Shown: piece by piece, positions 25,636 to 33,516 of the stretch
Layout of the letters: the number at the start of each line of letters is the position of its first letter
How positions within the stretch are numbered: position 1 is the first letter of the stretch
Assembly: GCF_024494575.1 (NCBI RefSeq)
Contig: NZ_JANHDO010000004.1
Coordinates: 1-64,000, forward strand
From: Halorubrum salinum
GTDB taxonomy: Archaea > Halobacteriota > Halobacteria > Halobacteriales > Haloferacaceae
Direction: 5' to 3'
Length of the DNA stretch: 64,000 nucleotides
The notes under the pieces: model-generated
What the model saw: the letters and a program-made list of their open reading frames with translations, nothing else
Told to the model about the DNA's origin: nothing
Database searches by the model: none
Translations under genes and position numbers: made by a program

Positions 25636-25804
25636 GTCCGTCCCAACCGCTGGGATCGAAACCTGCTCCGCCGCAGCGCTGGCGGCGCACTCGACATCGA
25701 TCGACACCACGATCACGGCGAAAACGAGGTCAGATACCGGCTAAACACTCAGAAGACGAACAAGAAAGAGGTGTCTGGATAGTGTTGCCACTAGACTGTC
25801 GTGT

Positions 25805-27682
25805 TCAGGGTCGGAGCACGCTACCCCGGTGATTGATCGGCCGCTGACCGGTCTTCCGACCGTCACCTCTCTCCGTCCAGGAGAACTCCGCACTGATGAA
25901 TCGGCGGTAGACCATTTTCCCCGACCCACGCGCGGCGTCGACGCCGGCGCGGAGCAGTTTCATCAGTTCGAGGCGAGTGAGTGGCCGCCCGCCGAGATCG
26001 ACGAGCATGCCGTCCGCACTCTCAGTGATAGACACACCGTGGCGGCGAGCCCACCGAGCGAGCGCGGAGTCCTGGTCGAGCATCGTCGTCTCGTCCGAAG
26101 CGAGCTTACGGACACCGCCGACGACCCAGTCCGTGACATCCTCGAACGTGTTCAGCAGGTCCTGGAACTTCTCGCGGATCAGGCCGTCCTCGAACGACAT
26201 CTTCGCGTTCGCGACCTCGACGAGATCGTCGAACTTGTCCGCCGCTCGGTACACGGTCGAGCGGGAGGTATCCGACAGCTCGGCGAGGCGCTCGACGTCT
26301 GCACCATCGCCACCGTCAGTCAGCGCCGCGAGCACGGAGCGCTCGCCCTCCGTCGCGTCTCCTCTCGCGAAGTGCGCGACCGCCTGCTGTTCCTCTCCCT
26401 CTTTGACGCTCGGCATTCGGTTCTCGACGAGGTCGAGATCGCGCTCGGACTCCGTAGCGTCGAAGTAGTGATCCGAGGTGTAGATGCGCGGATCGGCGCG
26501 CGTCGGGAGACCGGCCCACGACAAGACGTTCACGAGTGACTCGTCGAGTTCCTGGAGCAACGAGTCGACATCGAACGCGTCATCGTCATCCCACGGTACC
26601 GACGAGATATCCGAGTAGTCTTTCGACCACTGGAGTTCGAGCTTCGGATCAGAGAGCGGGTCATCATCCGACGAAGTTGACTCTGACCGGGCGAACTCTG
26701 GATGATAATACTTCACGAGCTTCCCGATCCCGTTCGGCTTCTCTGTGAGCTTCTTCCAGGTGGACTTGTCGAGTGCGACCGCGTTCCGATGGCCGATCAC
26801 CTTCTCGTTGTCCCACTTGTACTCACCCCGGCCGCGGTTGTTCGATCCGAACAGCGCGAGCTGGTCGAGGACGCCTCCGCGACCAGCCACGTGCTCCTCT
26901 CCGGCGCTCCGGTCGAGGCGCAGATACATCTCCATCTGGTATGCGCTCGAATGCTCGTGGACGCAGTCGGGAGCGAAGTAGTGACCGCTGATGCCCATCT
27001 CTTCGGCGAGACGGCGAATCAGTGGGATCATCTCGTCAGGGTGGAGGTTGCTGGAGTTCGCCTGGACGCGCAGGCCGTACGGGAGATCTTCCGGCATCGA
27101 ACCGATCCGCTCTCCGTCGGCAGTTCGTGCCTCGGGGATCGACGGGCGGAACTGGAGCGTGGCTTTCCGCTCGCCGAGACCATCCTGCGCTCGCACGGCG
27201 ATCTGGTACTCGTTGAACGTCTCGTACGGTCGCCCTGGAGCCGCGATACCGCCGGACCAGTACCGCGTCTTATCTGGGTTTATTTCCCATAGTTCGCCGT
27301 CGAAGGTGAAGGAGCCGATATCCTCGGCGATCGTCGGCTCGTACTCCGAGACGATCGCGTCGTACGGCGATAACGAGCCCGGATGGCCCTGCTCGCTCAC
27401 GTCGGGCTGAGAGAACAACAGGTGAGCACCGAACGCGTGAACGCGCGGCTGGACACACGGGATCGGTCCCTCTGTGTCGAATGTCTGGTACTCGGTCGCC
27501 TCCGGGCTCTTCGGGTGGACCTGTCGGGACGCCCCGTCGGCAGCGCTGCGAAGTTCGCGCGCTTCGTCGGAGTTGATTGTCGCCTCGATCGAGTCCTCGT
27601 CGCCGCCGGTGACCGGCTGAGCCTCGTCGAGGAGGTCGTCGAGATTTCCCTGCGGTCCGGGTTCGAGGTAGTCGTCGCTCAA
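25805..27682 (-). CDS. Candidate replication initiator of the element
   Basis: 625 residues. No classical helicase or rolling-circle motif is visible. The first 370 residues form a mixed alpha/beta region with an HRNAVALDK segment; a winged helix-turn-helix lies near 445-500 (GERSVLAALTDGG..VERLAELSDTSRSTVYRAADKF), i.e. a DNA-binding module. Large proteins with a C-terminal winged helix are the presumed replication proteins of some betapleolipoviruses and haloarchaeal plasmids, and this is by far the largest candidate in the element. It is the last gene of a minus-strand operon and overlaps the gene before it by four bases. Rep function is inferred from position, size and the HTH. Confidence 0.6.
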   Translation of the reverse strand: MSDDYLEPGPQGNLDDLLDEAQPVTGGDEDSIEATINSDEARELRSAADGASRQVHPKSPEATEYQTFDTEGPIPCVQPRVHAFGAHLLFSQPDVSEQGHPGSLSPYDAIVSEYEPTIAEDIGSFTFDGELWEINPDKTRYWSGGIAAPGRPYETFNEYQIAVRAQDGLGERKATLQFRPSIPEARTADGERIGSMPEDLPYGLRVQANSSNLHPDEMIPLIRRLAEEMGISGHYFAPDCVHEHSSAYQMEMYLRLDRSAGEEHVAGRGGVLDQLALFGSNNRGRGEYKWDNEKVIGHRNAVALDKSTWKKLTEKPNGIGKLVKYYHPEFARSESTSSDDDPLSDPKLELQWSKDYSDISSVPWDDDDAFDVDSLLQELDESLVNVLSWAGLPTRADPRIYTSDHYFDATESERDLDLVENRMPSVKEGEEQQAVAHFARGDATEGERSVLAALTDGGDGADVERLAELSDTSRSTVYRAADKFDDLVEVANAKMSFEDGLIREKFQDLLNTFEDVTDWVVGGVRKLASDETTMLDQDSALARWARRHGVSITESADGMLVDLGGRPLTRLELMKLLRAGVDAARGSGKMVYRRFISAEFSWTERGDGRKTGQRPINHRGSVLRP

Positions 27683-28053
27683 ACCTCCACCTCTCTACAG
27701 GGAACGACGACAGCGCCGCGCTCGCCAACCGTGAAGACGGCGACGAGCGGGACCCACGATTCGGTGACGTCGAGCGGTGGGTCGCCGGGGTCACGACGAC
27801 CGGGATCGAACACATCGACAGAGGCGTGTTCCGGCGCGATCGCGAGGACGTAGCGGCCGTCTTTCCAGCCGCGAACCGGGATGGCCTCAGACTGGACGTC
27901 ATTGATGTGCTTGCCGGCGATGCGCCGACGCGGGATGAGCGCGGTCCCCAGCGGCTCACTGACGGGCTCCTTAGTGAATGGGTTCGCCGGGACACGATCG
28001 CCGTCAACCCACCGGATGATCGGCCGGCAGAGGCGGACACGATCGAGCCGCAT
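27679..28053 (-). CDS. Beta-rich small protein, unknown
   Basis: 124 residues starting MRLDRVRLCRPIIRW (an ATG three bases upstream at 28056 would add one Met). Mostly beta-strand-like, ending in repeated V-rich strands. Its stop overlaps the Rep-like start (ATGA) and its start overlaps the nuclease-like stop. No family recognised. Confidence 0.55.
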   Translation of the reverse strand: MRLDRVRLCRPIIRWVDGDRVPANPFTKEPVSEPLGTALIPRRRIAGKHINDVQSEAIPVRGWKDGRYVLAIAPEHASVDVFDPGRRDPGDPPLDVTESWVPLVAVFTVGERGAVVVPCREVEV

Positions 28054-28529
28054 CACTCCACCTCCGCGGGGTCGAAGACGTTGCTCCAGGTGAGCTGAGC
28101 CTTCCGACCGCGCCCGTCGAGTTCGTCACGCCAGCTCGCGTTCGAGTCGACGAGCCCGCCGGCGCTGCGAGCGGGGATGATCTTCATCGCGATGGACGTC
28201 CGCTCCGGATACGGCTCGCAGACCACGAAGAGGTAGACACCGCTCTTCTCGACCAGTGTCTCGTGTTGGGTTCGACGGAGTTTGAACCGGCCGCGGCGCT
28301 GGTCGGCGGTCTGGACCACCATCGTGCTCTTGATCTCGACGGGGAGACCGGCCTCGACGACGCAGAGCCCGTGGAAGGGCAACTCGTCAGAGGGCCAGAC
28401 GGCGGTCTCGGCGATCGCGTCCCAGTGCTCTTCGCCGGAGGTGGGTTCGAGCGCGTCGACAGCGTCAAGGACGTGGTGCTCGGCGTTGTGGCCGGCCCGC
28501 TTCGCGGCAGCGAGACGCTCGCTGCTCAT
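28053..28529 (-). CDS. PD-(D/E)XK nuclease-like protein
   Basis: 158 residues. Glu17 in GHNAEHHVLDAV, the VEAGLPVEIKST strand (Glu65-x-Lys67), and the downstream GRFKLRRTQHETLV segment match the Holliday-junction-resolvase-like fold of the PD-(D/E)XK superfamily. A resolvase or nickase role in replication of the element is plausible. The longer frame to 28709 is not needed: ATG at 28529 gives the conserved N-terminus, four bases after the previous gene. Confidence 0.65.
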   Translation of the reverse strand: MSSERLAAAKRAGHNAEHHVLDAVDALEPTSGEEHWDAIAETAVWPSDELPFHGLCVVEAGLPVEIKSTMVVQTADQRRGRFKLRRTQHETLVEKSGVYLFVVCEPYPERTSIAMKIIPARSAGGLVDSNASWRDELDGRGRKAQLTWSNVFDPAEVE

Positions 28530-28533
28530 CGGT

Positions 28534-28797
28534 CTAACCTCCGTCGGCGCGGACAGCTGCTCCGACGCGCTGGCCGCGGTTCCGGTTCGGTTGATCTGCG
28601 GGGTCAACAAGATCGACATCGACGCCCGCGGCGCTGCCGCGAGATATCCGTCGGAAGCAGTCACACGCGGGGCAGCGGTGAACGCGGCTGTTCTCGTCTC
28701 CGTGGACACGGGCGAAGTCCTTGGTGACGTGTCCGCCGCAGTTGCGACACTCTCGCTCGGTGTGGGAGCTGCGGTCGAGGCGGATCACGGCCGACAC
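28534..28797 (-). CDS. Zinc-ribbon protein of a haloarchaeal plasmid family (DUF7563-like)
   Basis: 87 residues. CRNCGGHVTKDFARVHGD followed by RCPACDCFRR forms a four-cysteine zinc ribbon. The same arrangement, ending in R-S-R-G-S-A-A-G, recurs in small proteins of haloarchaeal plasmids and viruses, which I recall as DUF7563; the label is from memory. The start overlaps the 39-residue gene by 13 bases. Role unknown, probably nucleic-acid binding. Confidence 0.65.
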   Translation of the reverse strand: MSAVIRLDRSSHTERECRNCGGHVTKDFARVHGDENSRVHRCPACDCFRRISRGSAAGVDVDLVDPADQPNRNRGQRVGAAVRADGG

Positions 28798-28904
28798 CTC
28801 CCGTCATCGAGTGCGGGACACTGCTCGCGCTCTCCCTCATCGATCGGAAGTCCACAGAACTCGCAGCAGACCGGGTCGAGAACCGTTTTCTCGGACGCGG
28901 TCAT
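28785..28904 (-). CDS. 39-residue zinc-finger microprotein
   Basis: A short frame that is easily missed. It encodes MTASEKTVLDPVCCEFCGLP, then an acidic loop and CPALDDGRCRP: cysteines 13, 14 and 17 plus 29 and 37 can make one zinc site. It is the first gene of the minus-strand operon and its 3' end overlaps the DUF7563-like gene by 13 bases, which supports translation. Confidence 0.5.
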   Translation of the reverse strand: MTASEKTVLDPVCCEFCGLPIDEGEREQCPALDDGRCRP

Positions 28905-29017
28905 CGACTCTCACCCCTTAGAGAATCGCACGACCGCGGTGACCCGCCTTCGGACCCCGAAGCAAATCCATTCTCTGGGGGGAGGGTCCCGCATCGGGAT
29001 TTTGCCGTTACTACGAG

Positions 29018-29035
29018 GTAGAAGGATTCTTCTAC
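29018..29035. repeat. Hairpin between the element and tRNA-Ala
   Basis: gtagaag at 29018-29024 and cttctac at 29029-29035 form a perfect 7-bp stem with a 4-base loop, 38 bases from the 3' end of the tRNA gene. Either a tRNA 3'-trailer structure or part of the recombination site. Confidence 0.4.
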
Positions 29036-29072
29036 GCGTTTAGGAACAATCGGTACGGCGGAGGAATCGGAA

Positions 29073-29144
29073 TGGACTCGCGGGGATTTGAACCCCGGGC
29101 CTTCCCCGTGCCAGGGGGATGATCTACCACTGATCTACGAGCCC
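29073..29144 (-). tRNA. tRNA-Ala (anticodon GGC)
   Basis: The minus strand folds into a complete 72-base cloverleaf: acceptor GGGCUCG pairing with CGAGUCC, D-arm, anticodon stem UCCCC/GGGGA with loop CUGGCAC (anticodon GGC), and T-arm CCGGGG/CCCCGC region around GUUCAAAUC. The acceptor has the G3-U70 wobble pair, the universal identity mark of tRNA-Ala, and A as discriminator. CCA is not encoded. The tRNA 3' end faces the mobile element, the usual orientation for an integrase target. Confidence 0.93.
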
Positions 29145-29234
29145 TCGTACGCACTCGTTCGTTCCCCGGTGAATATATTAAGGCCTTCGACTCGGTGTTG
29201 CGGTTCGCAGCCGTCGAGGAAGCGACGCCCCGGA

Positions 29235-29744
29235 TCAGATGCGTTCGGAGTCCACGTACACGTCGAGGTCGACGTCGCGGGTCGATCCCTCCAAGTCCCG
29301 AACGGCGCGCTCGACGACCCGCTCGGCCTCACCGCGGATGAGCGGGATCGCCTTCGTCAGCACCCAGTCGAACGAGACGAGCCGCGGGAGGTCGAGCGCG
29401 TCCGGGCTGGTAGAGTCGGGGTCGAACTCGACTTCGAGGGCGACCTCACAGGAGTCGTCGTGCGGCGTGACCCGCCAGCACCCGCCGGCGTCGATGTCCT
29501 TCGTGATCTGCCAGTCGATCCGCTCCGGCGGATCGACGCCGGTCACCTCCGAGTGGGCGGTGTACGTGAGCTTCCACCACGCGAACGTCAGCGCGTAACG
29601 AGTGCCGGGACCTCCGTCGCCCGCCGCGGTCCGCACGTCGCGGAGATACTCCGTGTAGCGGGCGTACCGCGGGAAGTCGAGCAAGAACTCGTACACCTCT
29701 TCCGGGTCGGCGTACACGGTCGTTCGCACGACGAGTTCGTCCAC
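29235..29744 (-). CDS. SRPBCC/START-like (polyketide-cyclase-type) protein
   Basis: 169 residues. The N-terminus VVRTTVYADPEEVYEFLLDFPRYARY and the central TRYALTFAWWKL..HSEVTGVDPPERIDW, followed by a long C-terminal helix, are the helix-grip fold of the SRPBCC superfamily, which binds hydrophobic ligands. Ligand unknown. First core gene right of the tRNA, transcribed toward it. Confidence 0.75.
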   Translation of the reverse strand: MDELVVRTTVYADPEEVYEFLLDFPRYARYTEYLRDVRTAAGDGGPGTRYALTFAWWKLTYTAHSEVTGVDPPERIDWQITKDIDAGGCWRVTPHDDSCEVALEVEFDPDSTSPDALDLPRLVSFDWVLTKAIPLIRGEAERVVERAVRDLEGSTRDVDLDVYVDSERI

Positions 29745-29813
29745 ACCAGCGGATCGGGTTGCAAGCGGTTAAATCCGCCTGTCACGGGTACCTGAACGGG
29801 GAACCACTAATAG

Positions 29814-29827
29814 TTAGGTGTGCCTAA
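29814..29827 (+). promoter_or_regulatory. DtxR/Idr-type iron box 1
   Basis: ttaggtgtgcctaa is a near-perfect palindrome of the TTAGG-n-CCTAA type bound by DtxR-family metal regulators (Idr in haloarchaea). It lies just upstream of the TATA region of the siderophore transporter operon. Confidence 0.65.
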
Positions 29828-29840
29828 AAATCGACGGTGT

Positions 29841-29850
29841 TTTATCTTTT
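29841..29850 (+). promoter_or_regulatory. TATA box of the iron-uptake operon
   Basis: The AT-run tttatctttt lies 19-28 bases before the ATG at 29869, between the two iron boxes, as expected for a leaderless start. Confidence 0.5.
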
Positions 29851-29864
29851 TAGGGTGGCCTAAA
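29849..29864 (+). promoter_or_regulatory. DtxR/Idr-type iron box 2
   Basis: tttagggtggcctaaa is a second, slightly less symmetrical copy between TATA and the start codon, ending five bases before the ATG. A repressor bound here with metal would block transcription; iron repression is therefore likely. Confidence 0.6.
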
Positions 29865-29868
29865 CAGT

Positions 29869-31014
29869 ATGTCCTCCGATCGCATATCGAGACGCGACGT
29901 ACTGACGACCGGCGCGGGAGCCCTGACGGCGTCGATCGCGGGTTGTGCCACCGGAAGCGGGAACCGCGGCGGGGGCGACGGCGCCGACGGGGGGTCGAGC
30001 GAGGTCACACATGCGGTCTCCATGGAGCCCGTCGGCGAGGTCGCGTTCCGCGGCGTCCCCGAGCGCTGGCTCACCTACTTCCCGGGCTACGCAGATATGG
30101 GCGTCGCGCTCGGTCACGGCGACGGGCTCGTCGCCGTCGGCAACGTTCCGCGGTACCACGTCGACGCGTACGACGAGCTGCCGGGCGTCTCCGTCGACAC
30201 CGACGACCTCACGCAGGTGCTCGGCGAGGGGGGCATCGACACGGAGATCTACTACGAACTGGACGCAGACGTTCACCTCACCGATCCGCAGTGGCTGATC
30301 AACAACTCGGCGTTCGGGCTGGAGGCGGACGCCGTCGACGAGATCGCATCGAACGTGGGGCCCTTCCTCGGCAACACCGTTTTCAGGCGGACCGACGGGT
30401 GGCACAAGTACCGCTACTACACGCTGTACGAGGCCTTCGAGACGGTCGCCGAGGTCTTTCAGGAGCGGGAACGCTACGAGGAATTTCGAGCGTTCCACGA
30501 CGACGTCATCGCCGGCGTACGGGCCGACCTCCCTCCCGCGGATCGACGGCCGAACGCCCTCCTCACGTTCGGTAACGGTGACGAGCCCGAACGGTTCTCT
30601 CCGTACCGCCTCTCCGATGGGGGCACGAACAAAAAGCAGTTCCGCGATCTCGGACTCACAGACGCCCTCGCGGACACCGGAATCAGCGGTCTCTCCACGA
30701 CCGACCGTGGGCGGATAGATTACGAGACCATGCTGGAGGTCAACCCCGACGTGATACTCGTGCGGGGCCACGAGGACAAGACCGCAGACGAGTTCGCCGA
30801 CACCGTCTTCGCGTTTATGCGGGACCACGACGTGGCGAGCGAACTGAGTGCCGTCCGGAACGGCCGGGTGTTCCGCGGTGGCCCCATCTATCAGGGCCCC
30901 GTCCAGCACCTGTTCTCTCTCGAACGCGCCGCCACCGAGATATTCCCCGATACGTTCTCCGGTGAACTGTTCGACCGCGACGAACTGGCGGCGATCGTCA
31001 CGGAGGAGTCGTGA
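29869..31014 (+). CDS. Iron-siderophore ABC transporter substrate-binding lipoprotein
   Basis: 381 residues. Tat motif SRRDVLTTG and lipobox SIAGC give a lipid-anchored Cys26, then a G/D-rich linker and a FepB/TroA-type binding domain (PERWLTYFPGYADMGVALGHGDGLVAVG near the N-terminus and VNPDVILVRG near the end). It would capture ferric siderophore or another iron chelate outside the membrane and hand it to the permease encoded downstream. The promoter carries two iron boxes. Its stop overlaps the next start (GTGA at 31011), and the next gene encodes a second protein of the same family. Confidence 0.85.
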   Translation: MSSDRISRRDVLTTGAGALTASIAGCATGSGNRGGGDGADGGSSEVTHAVSMEPVGEVAFRGVPERWLTYFPGYADMGVALGHGDGLVAVGNVPRYHVDAYDELPGVSVDTDDLTQVLGEGGIDTEIYYELDADVHLTDPQWLINNSAFGLEADAVDEIASNVGPFLGNTVFRRTDGWHKYRYYTLYEAFETVAEVFQERERYEEFRAFHDDVIAGVRADLPPADRRPNALLTFGNGDEPERFSPYRLSDGGTNKKQFRDLGLTDALADTGISGLSTTDRGRIDYETMLEVNPDVILVRGHEDKTADEFADTVFAFMRDHDVASELSAVRNGRVFRGGPIYQGPVQHLFSLERAATEIFPDTFSGELFDRDELAAIVTEES

Positions 31015-32285
31015 GCGACGACCCGTCCGAGCCGACGCCGACGCGCCGACGCCTGCTTGCGACGGGCACGGCCGTGGTCGGCGCGACCGGCCCGATTGCC
31101 GGGTGCGCCGGCGAGACCAGCGACGGTGTGGCGGGCGGCTCACGGGATTCGGCCGACGAGGTCGGCGGCTCGTCCGCCGAGGGTCCGACAGATATCGACG
31201 ACGGAGACGGCAGCGGTGAGGAAGATACCACGTGGACCGCGTCGCTCGCCCCGGTCGGCGAGGTGACCTTCGAGTCGATTCCAGAGCGCGTCGCCGTCTA
31301 CGACCTGCTCTCGGCCGACCTCGCGGTCGCGTACGGCCACGCAGACGCGATCACCTCCCTCGGATTCGACGCCGCGGTCGGCGGCGAGACGCTCTCGGCC
31401 TACTACGAGCGGCTCGACGGCGTCGACCCGGAGTGGGACGGGATCGCACAGCTCAACGCGGGGAACACCGGGGTCAGCGTCGACGCCGAGCTGTTGTACG
31501 AGATCGACTCGGACCTGCACCTGATCGATCCGGCGCTCGTCACCTCCTTCGACGGGTGGACGCGCGACGACGTTGCGGAGATCGCTGACGCCGTCGGGCC
31601 GTGGTTCGGTAACAGTTTCAGCCGTAGACACGGCGACCCGCCGGCCGCGTGGACCGACGCGTACGCCTACTACACCGTCTGGGAGGTCGCGGAACGCGTG
31701 GCTCCGGTCTTCCGCGCCGACGCGCGGTACGAGGCACTCGCCGCCGTCTACGACGAGATGCTGGCGGCGATCGAAGCCGACCTCCCGCCTGCAGAAGACC
31801 GGCCGACGGTCGCAGTGACGCTTCTCGTAGACGGGACGTTCTATCCGACCGCGGCGAACGCTCCGGGGTACGCGACGGCTCACGTCCGGCCGTTCGGCGT
31901 CGTCGACGCCTTCGCGGGCGAGGACGTCTCCTTCGAGACCACCTACGGCTACGAGGCGATGTTGGCGTTCGACCCCGACGTGATCTTGCACCCGTACGGG
32001 CTCGCCTCTCACTACTCGGTCCCGGACGTGCGCGACAGGCTCGCAGAGCACCCGATCGGCTCTGCGATTACGGCGGTCGCCGAGGGTCGCGTCTACGCTT
32101 CCGGCGTCCCGATGCAGGGACCGATAGTGACCCTGTTTCAGACCGAGATGACCGCGAAACAGCTGTTCCCCGAGCGGTTCGGCGAGTGGCCCGACTACGC
32201 GGGCGGACCGTACCCGGAGATACCGGCAGACGAGCGGCTGTTCGACCGCGAGCGCGTCGCGGAGGTGGTCCGCGGTGATGTCTGA
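31011..32285 (+). CDS. Second iron-siderophore substrate-binding lipoprotein
   Basis: 424 residues, a paralogue of the preceding protein: Tat motif TRRRLLATG, lipobox IAGC with Cys32, long acidic linker, then ASLAPVGEVTFESIPERVAVYDLLSADLAVAYGH and FDPDVILHPYG. Shared end motifs (QGPIVTLFQTEMTAKQLFP here, QGPVQHLFSLERAATEIFP there) show tandem duplication. Two binding proteins for one permease could widen the chelate range. Starts at GTG, 4-base overlap with the upstream gene. Confidence 0.85.
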   Translation: MSDDPSEPTPTRRRLLATGTAVVGATGPIAGCAGETSDGVAGGSRDSADEVGGSSAEGPTDIDDGDGSGEEDTTWTASLAPVGEVTFESIPERVAVYDLLSADLAVAYGHADAITSLGFDAAVGGETLSAYYERLDGVDPEWDGIAQLNAGNTGVSVDAELLYEIDSDLHLIDPALVTSFDGWTRDDVAEIADAVGPWFGNSFSRRHGDPPAAWTDAYAYYTVWEVAERVAPVFRADARYEALAAVYDEMLAAIEADLPPAEDRPTVAVTLLVDGTFYPTAANAPGYATAHVRPFGVVDAFAGEDVSFETTYGYEAMLAFDPDVILHPYGLASHYSVPDVRDRLAEHPIGSAITAVAEGRVYASGVPMQGPIVTLFQTEMTAKQLFPERFGEWPDYAGGPYPEIPADERLFDRERVAEVVRGDV

Positions 32286-33516
32286 GTCGCCGTCTGAGGC
32301 GTCCGGAAGTTCGTCCGACGCGTCGGGCGGACCGCGAGCGAGCCCGGACGCGACCGCCCCGACCGATCCGGCCGGAGGCTCGGGGACGGCGGCTCGCGAC
32401 CGGCTGGCATCGCTTACCGCGCGGATCGACGGGACGCTCGCGTCGGTCGTCTTCGCGAGCCTCGCCGTCGTCGGCGTCGGCGGCCTGATCCAGGTGAGCT
32501 TCGGGACGTACTCGATGACCGTCTTCGAGGCGTGGCGCGCTGTCGTCGACCCGGCGGTGTGGAGTCACCCGGGGCTGCTCGGGGAGTTCTTCCTCGGCGA
32601 GACGCTCGGCGGGCTCCTCGCGGCGCAGTTCGGCTGGGCGACCGAGGTGGAGCTCGCGCATCCGACGCTCATCGTCTGGACCGTTCGGCTGCCGCGGGTG
32701 CTCGTCGCGGTTCTCGTCGGGGCCAACCTCGCGATCTCGGGGGCGATCTTCCAAGCGGTGACGCGAAACGAACTCGCGAGCCCGTACATCCTCGGCGTCT
32801 CCTCGGGTGCGGGGCTCGCGATCCTGCTCACGCTCGTGGTCTTTTCGGGCATGAGCGCGTTCCTCCCGATCTTCGCCGCGCTCGGCGGCACCGTCGCGTT
32901 CCTGATCGTGTACGCCATCGCGTGGAAGGGCGGTACCTCGCCCGTGCGGCTGGTCCTCGCCGGCGTCATCGTCGGCACCGTCTTTCAGTCGCTGCAGACG
33001 GGGCTGTTCTTCTTCGCCGACGACCTCGGCGTCGTCCAGTCGGCCATCGCGTGGACGACCGGCTCGCTCACCGGTACCGACTGGGAGCAGGTCCGGCTGG
33101 CGCTCCCGTGGACCGTCATCGCACTCGGGTTCGCGCTCGCCGGATCGCGACAGCTCAACGTGCTCCTGCTCGGCGAGCGCACCGCGCGGTCGCTCGGCAT
33201 GTCGGTCGAGCGCGTCCGCTTCGCGCTCTCGGGCGTCGCCATCCTCGCGGCCGCGGCCGCCATCGCCGTCGCCGGGATCGTCGGGTTCGTCGGGCTCATC
33301 GTCCCGCACGTGGTGCGGACGCTCGTCGGGTCCGACTACCGCCGGCTGGTCGTCGGCTGCGCGTTCGTCGGCCCGGCGCTCCTCGTCGGTGCCGACGTGG
33401 GGGCGCGGCTCGCGATGGATCCGGTCCAGATCCCCGTCGGTATCGTCACCGGACTGGTCGGCGGCCCGTACTTCCTGTACCTGATGCGTCGACAGGACGA
33501 TCTGGGTGACCTGTGA
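32278..33516 (+). CDS. FecCD-type iron-siderophore permease
   Basis: 412 residues from the ATG at 32278. A hydrophilic acidic N-terminus of about 45 residues precedes roughly ten TM helices. TLIVWTVRLPRVLVAVLVGANLAISGAIFQAVTRNELASPYILGVSSGAGLAI is the family signature region, and GIVGFVGLIVPHVVRTLVGSDYRRL is the cytoplasmic coupling loop that contacts the ATPase. Overlaps the binding-protein gene by 8 bases and the ATPase gene by 4. Forms the membrane channel of the transporter. Confidence 0.9.
   Translation: MSESPSEASGSSSDASGGPRASPDATAPTDPAGGSGTAARDRLASLTARIDGTLASVVFASLAVVGVGGLIQVSFGTYSMTVFEAWRAVVDPAVWSHPGLLGEFFLGETLGGLLAAQFGWATEVELAHPTLIVWTVRLPRVLVAVLVGANLAISGAIFQAVTRNELASPYILGVSSGAGLAILLTLVVFSGMSAFLPIFAALGGTVAFLIVYAIAWKGGTSPVRLVLAGVIVGTVFQSLQTGLFFFADDLGVVQSAIAWTTGSLTGTDWEQVRLALPWTVIALGFALAGSRQLNVLLLGERTARSLGMSVERVRFALSGVAILAAAAAIAVAGIVGFVGLIVPHVVRTLVGSDYRRLVVGCAFVGPALLVGADVGARLAMDPVQIPVGIVTGLVGGPYFLYLMRRQDDLGDL

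Larger units (their letters stand above)
25453..25804 (-). other. Intergenic region, possible replication origin
   Basis: 352 bases between the small membrane protein and the 3' end of the candidate replication initiator. It holds an AT-rich promoter block (25469-25500), a perfect hairpin at 25613-25635, and a GC-rich palindromic stretch (ccgcc/ggcgg at about 25670-25690). No convincing frame. Position next to the Rep-like gene and the structural content make it a candidate origin, without direct proof. Confidence 0.35.
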
